Assembly (NCBI RefSeq): GCF_005893125.1
Contig: NZ_VCJS01000144.1
Span: forward strand, 1-33,223
Length of the DNA stretch: 33,223 nt
Direction of reading: 5' to 3'
Source: Nonomuraea basaltis
GTDB lineage: Bacteria; Actinomycetota; Actinomycetes; Streptosporangiales; Streptosporangiaceae
Below the pieces are notes generated by a model. The model worked only from the letters and a program-made list of their open reading frames with translations. It was not told where the DNA came from and searched no databases. This document shows, in pieces, positions 30,727 through 33,223 of the stretch; position 1 is the first letter of the stretch, and each line of letters begins with the position of its first letter. A program made the translations under genes and the position numbers.

Positions 30727-33223
30727 GTGAACGACACCGTGCCGGGCCACCTGCTGGAACCTGCCCTGGTTCGGCTGGCGGCCCGGCTCGGCGCGGTTCC
30801 GGGGCTGGCGGAGGTGGAGCGGGACGCGCTGCACGCCGCCGCCGAGACGGCACTGCGCGACACCGTACGCCGGCTCATCGACCGCGTCCTGCTCCTGGAG
30901 CTGCACGCGGCCCGGCTCACCGGCCGGCTCACCGCGGCCGATCCGGCGGCCCGGTGGGCGGAGTGGCAGGCCAAGACGGCCACTCCCGCCTTCTGGACCT
31001 CGCTGGGCGGCCACTATCCGACGTTGCTGCCCCGCCTGCGCCGGGTGATCGGCAACAGGTGCGCGGCGGCGCTGACGCTGGCGCACCGGTTCGTCACCGA
31101 CCGCGCCGCACTCGGCCCGCTCATGGGTGGCGGTGGGACGGGGCTGGTCGAGGTGGAGTTCGCGGCCGGGGACAGCCATCGGGGCGGGCAGACCGTGGTC
31201 CTCCTGGGTTGCGAGGGCGGCTGCGTCGCGTACAAGCCGCGGCCGGTCACCGTGGACCGCGCCCTGGCGCGGTTCCTGGAGCGGGTGCTGCACGATGAGC
31301 CGGCCGGCACCCGGATCCGGGTGCCCGAGGCCGTGGCCCGTGGCACCTACGGCTGGGTCGAGTACGTCGAGCACCGCTACTGCGACGGTGACGAGGAGCT
31401 GCGTGCCTTCCATCGTGGCCTGGGGCACTGGCTGGCGGTAATGCTCCTGCTCGGCGGCAGCGACATGCACGCCGAGAATCTCATCGCGGCCGGGCCGGTG
31501 CCCGTCGTCGTGGACTGCGAGACGCTGTTCACGCCGCTGCCGCCCGCCATGGAGCTGGGTTTCGGCGACGCCACCGACAGGGCCGCGGCGCTGCTCGGCG
31601 GCTCGGTGCTGAGCACCGGCCTGCTACCGGACCGCGGGGTGGCGCTCGGCTGGCGAGGGATCGACCCGTCCGGGATCGGCTCGCTGCCCGGCCAGCAACC
31701 GGCCGCGGAGCTGCAGGTCATCCTGGACGCGGGCACCGATCGGGCCAGAGTGGGCCGGGCCTCCGTGGAGGTGCCCATGGAGCGGAACCTGCCGAGCCCC
31801 GACCCGGTGCTGGGCGCGTACTGGGACCAGGTGGTCGCCGGGTTCACCGAGCTCACCGAGCGGTTGCGGGGCCTGGACGAGGTGGGTGAGCTGGAGTCGG
31901 CGCTCGCCGGTTTCGCCGACGTGCCGGTCCGGGTCGTCCCCCGCTCCACCGAGTCGTACGCCGAGCTGGGCCGCATGTTGTGGCACCCGGCGTCGCTGCA
32001 CGACGAGTCCGCCGCCCGCGAACGCGCCGAGGCCGTGCTCGCCCGCCAGGCGGTCAACGTGCCCGGCAGGCCGGACGATCCGGCCGTGATCGCGGCCGAG
32101 GTGGCGGACCTGCTCGTCGCCGACGTGCCCGTGTACTCCACCACGCCTCGCGTGGGACTGCTGACCGGGCCACGCGGAACGACGTGGGGAGCGGCGGACG
32201 ACCTGTTCGCCGGTACGCTGCGCCGCTGGCGGGCGGCCGACATCGAGGTGGAACGGCAGGTCATCCGATCCGCCGTGGTCGGCGCATACCTGAACGACGG
32301 GTGGTTGCGCGGTGAGCGGACCCTGGTGCCGCGCCGGGTGCGTACCTCGGGCCTGGACCGGCGCCGGCGTACGGCGGCGGCCGGGATCGTGCGCGGGCTG
32401 GCCGCGTCCGCCGTGCGGGGGGACGACGGCAGCGCCACGTGGATCGGGCCGGTGCTCGACTCGGCCGGCTGGGCGGTGCTGCCGCTCGGGCTGGACATGT
32501 ACGGGGGTACGGCGGGAATCGCCGTGGTGCTCGCGGGCTACCAGCACGAGGTGGAGCACGGCCGGGCGGATCCGGTGCCCGAGGCGGCCGAGCTGCTGCG
32601 AGCCGTGCTGCGCACCCTGCGCGACACCGGGGATGCCCTGCTGTCGGCCGACGCCCGGGAGGTCGCTGGGGGTTATCTCGGTATCGGGTCGCGGATCTGG
32701 GCCTGGCTGCTGCTGGGACGGCTCGGTGCGGTCGAGCCGGCCGAGGCGGTGTCCCAGGCGTCGGCCGTGCTGGCCGGTCTGCCTGCCTCGCTGGCCGGCA
32801 ACGCGTCGTTCGGGCTGGTCGATGGGCTGGCGGGGGCGGTGGTGCCGCTGCTCAGGCTGGATGAGCACGTCGAGGGCGGGCACGCCGGCGCGGTGGCGCT
32901 GGCGGATGAGATCGGGTCCCGGTTGGTGGCGGCGGCGGAGGTCTACGACGGCGTCGCACGATGGGCGAGCCCGGAGCCGTCCCTGGGCTCCGCCGGGCTG
33001 GCCCATGGTGTCGCCGGGATCGGCTGGGCGCTGTCCCGGCTGGCGGCGGCCACCGGGAACGCGGAGGCGGCAGCTCTCGCGGCCGCCGTCGGCCGTGCGG
33101 AGCCGGAGCATCCGACGGACGCCGCCGTCTCCGAGGAGCCCGAGCACCCGACCGCCGCCGCCGTCTCACAGAAGTCCGAGCACCCGACGGTCGGTGCCGC
33201 TACCTGGGCTTACGGGGCGGGCG
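30727..33223 (+). CDS. LanM-type lanthipeptide synthetase with atypical cyclase domain (partial, runs off window)
   Basis: 832 codons visible from GTG 30727 (GTG 30739 also possible; weak site). The DUF4135 dehydratase domain (about 60-560) has the Lys of YKPR (K170), D246-M-H248-A-E-N251 and D263-C-E265, with the same Asp-to-Asp spacing of 17 as I recall for CylM, so Thr/Ser phosphorylation and elimination look possible. The LanC-like domain (from about 590) has MYGGTAGIA, GGYLGIG, GLVDGLAGA and GLAHGVAGIGWALSRL (H760). The first zinc-ligand motif, usually W-C-(H/Y)-G, is W827-A828-Y-G. The N-terminus before the catalytic Asp is about 100 residues shorter than in CylM-type enzymes. It follows the Cys-free NTR precursor. 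Confidence 0.93.
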   Translation, partial: MNDTVPGHLLEPALVRLAARLGAVPGLAEVERDALHAAAETALRDTVRRLIDRVLLLELHAARLTGRLTAADPAARWAEWQAKTATPAFWTSLGGHYPTLLPRLRRVIGNRCAAALTLAHRFVTDRAALGPLMGGGGTGLVEVEFAAGDSHRGGQTVVLLGCEGGCVAYKPRPVTVDRALARFLERVLHDEPAGTRIRVPEAVARGTYGWVEYVEHRYCDGDEELRAFHRGLGHWLAVMLLLGGSDMHAENLIAAGPVPVVVDCETLFTPLPPAMELGFGDATDRAAALLGGSVLSTGLLPDRGVALGWRGIDPSGIGSLPGQQPAAELQVILDAGTDRARVGRASVEVPMERNLPSPDPVLGAYWDQVVAGFTELTERLRGLDEVGELESALAGFADVPVRVVPRSTESYAELGRMLWHPASLHDESAARERAEAVLARQAVNVPGRPDDPAVIAAEVADLLVADVPVYSTTPRVGLLTGPRGTTWGAADDLFAGTLRRWRAADIEVERQVIRSAVVGAYLNDGWLRGERTLVPRRVRTSGLDRRRRTAAAGIVRGLAASAVRGDDGSATWIGPVLDSAGWAVLPLGLDMYGGTAGIAVVLAGYQHEVEHGRADPVPEAAELLRAVLRTLRDTGDALLSADAREVAGGYLGIGSRIWAWLLLGRLGAVEPAEAVSQASAVLAGLPASLAGNASFGLVDGLAGAVVPLLRLDEHVEGGHAGAVALADEIGSRLVAAAEVYDGVARWASPEPSLGSAGLAHGVAGIGWALSRLAAATGNAEAAALAAAVGRAEPEHPTDAAVSEEPEHPTAAAVSQKSEHPTVGAATWAYGAG
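33106..33201 (+). repeat. 36-bp in-frame repeat inside the LanC-like domain
   Basis: Three copies, the last degenerate, of a 12-residue unit beginning Glu-His-Pro-Thr and followed by xAAVS (residues 794, 806 and 818) lie between the catalytic-His helix and the altered zinc motif. The family usually has a variable loop here, so the repeat is probably a recently expanded surface loop. Confidence 0.8.

Noticed and set aside
30138..30983. Minus-strand open frame of 281 codons across the NTR repeat (VGRARVDVTGV-type repeats)
   Set aside because: It is the antisense of the repeat and lacks a start signal. The plus-strand frame has a ribosome binding site, a leader-like start and a LanM partner.
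31624..33147. Minus-strand open frame of 507 codons opposite the LanM gene
   Set aside because: Its composition (Arg, Pro, Gln, His) is typical of antisense frames in high-GC DNA, and the plus strand carries all LanM motifs.

Overview
The window is high-GC DNA with strong GC bias at third codon positions, many GTG starts, and actinobacterial families: DUF998, GbsR-like MarR regulators, CU044_5270, DUF6223, a 1074-residue SARP/NB-ARC regulator, spdB-like DUF2637 and cytochrome P450. It most resembles a chromosomal accessory region of a filamentous actinomycete, perhaps Streptosporangiales (Nonomuraea or Actinomadura type). The genus is inference only.

Layout. 1-173: end of a P450. 366-773: a small unknown gene. 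821-7786: a catabolic or detoxification block with two GbsR/MarR-type regulators, two class A flavin monooxygenases, an atypical SDR/epimerase, a CocE/NonD hydrolase and a DUF998 membrane protein. 7790-8060: a decayed LysR regulator. 8407-9909: an apolipoprotein N-acyltransferase homologue lacking two of its three catalytic residues. 9910-11188: a relic selenium locus, in which a tRNA-Sec (selC) lies between a SelB C-terminal fragment, a rhodanese-like gene and the N-terminal stub of a class V aminotransferase. 11195-16378: sulfotransferase, DUF6223 protein, a histidine kinase/response regulator pair and an MFS exporter. 16500-18046: relics (possible group II intron piece, 5'-truncated CU044_5270 gene, broken ISL3 transposase). 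18047-19941: a TetR repressor, a 36-bp operator palindrome, an internally deleted flavin monooxygenase and an alpha/beta hydrolase. 20081-26021: PPOx-family protein, two MDR oxidoreductases and the large SARP regulator. 26370-28403: more relics (sugar ABC ATPase, transposase, recombinase tail ending in a tRNA-like att sequence, DUF2637), plus an intact DUF3592 protein. 28523-29854: a CPA2 cation/proton antiporter.

The most striking system starts at 30135. A 180-residue precursor-like protein has a leader of about 52 residues followed by 23 copies of the tripeptide Asn-Thr-Arg, 16 of them in strict five-residue register, and contains no cysteine. It is followed 49 nt later by a LanM-type lanthipeptide synthetase that runs off the window. 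The dehydratase domain keeps the kinase-like active-site residues (K170, D246, H248, N251, D263, E265). In the cyclase domain, however, the first zinc-ligand motif, normally Trp-Cys-(His/Tyr)-Gly, reads Trp-Ala-Tyr-Gly. A cysteine-free, threonine-repeat substrate beside a cyclase domain with a damaged zinc site suggests a LanM that phosphorylates or dehydrates threonines without making lanthionine. The repeat also fits the register of a pentapeptide-repeat beta-helix with Thr in the inward central position. This looks like an unusual and possibly undescribed RiPP-type system.
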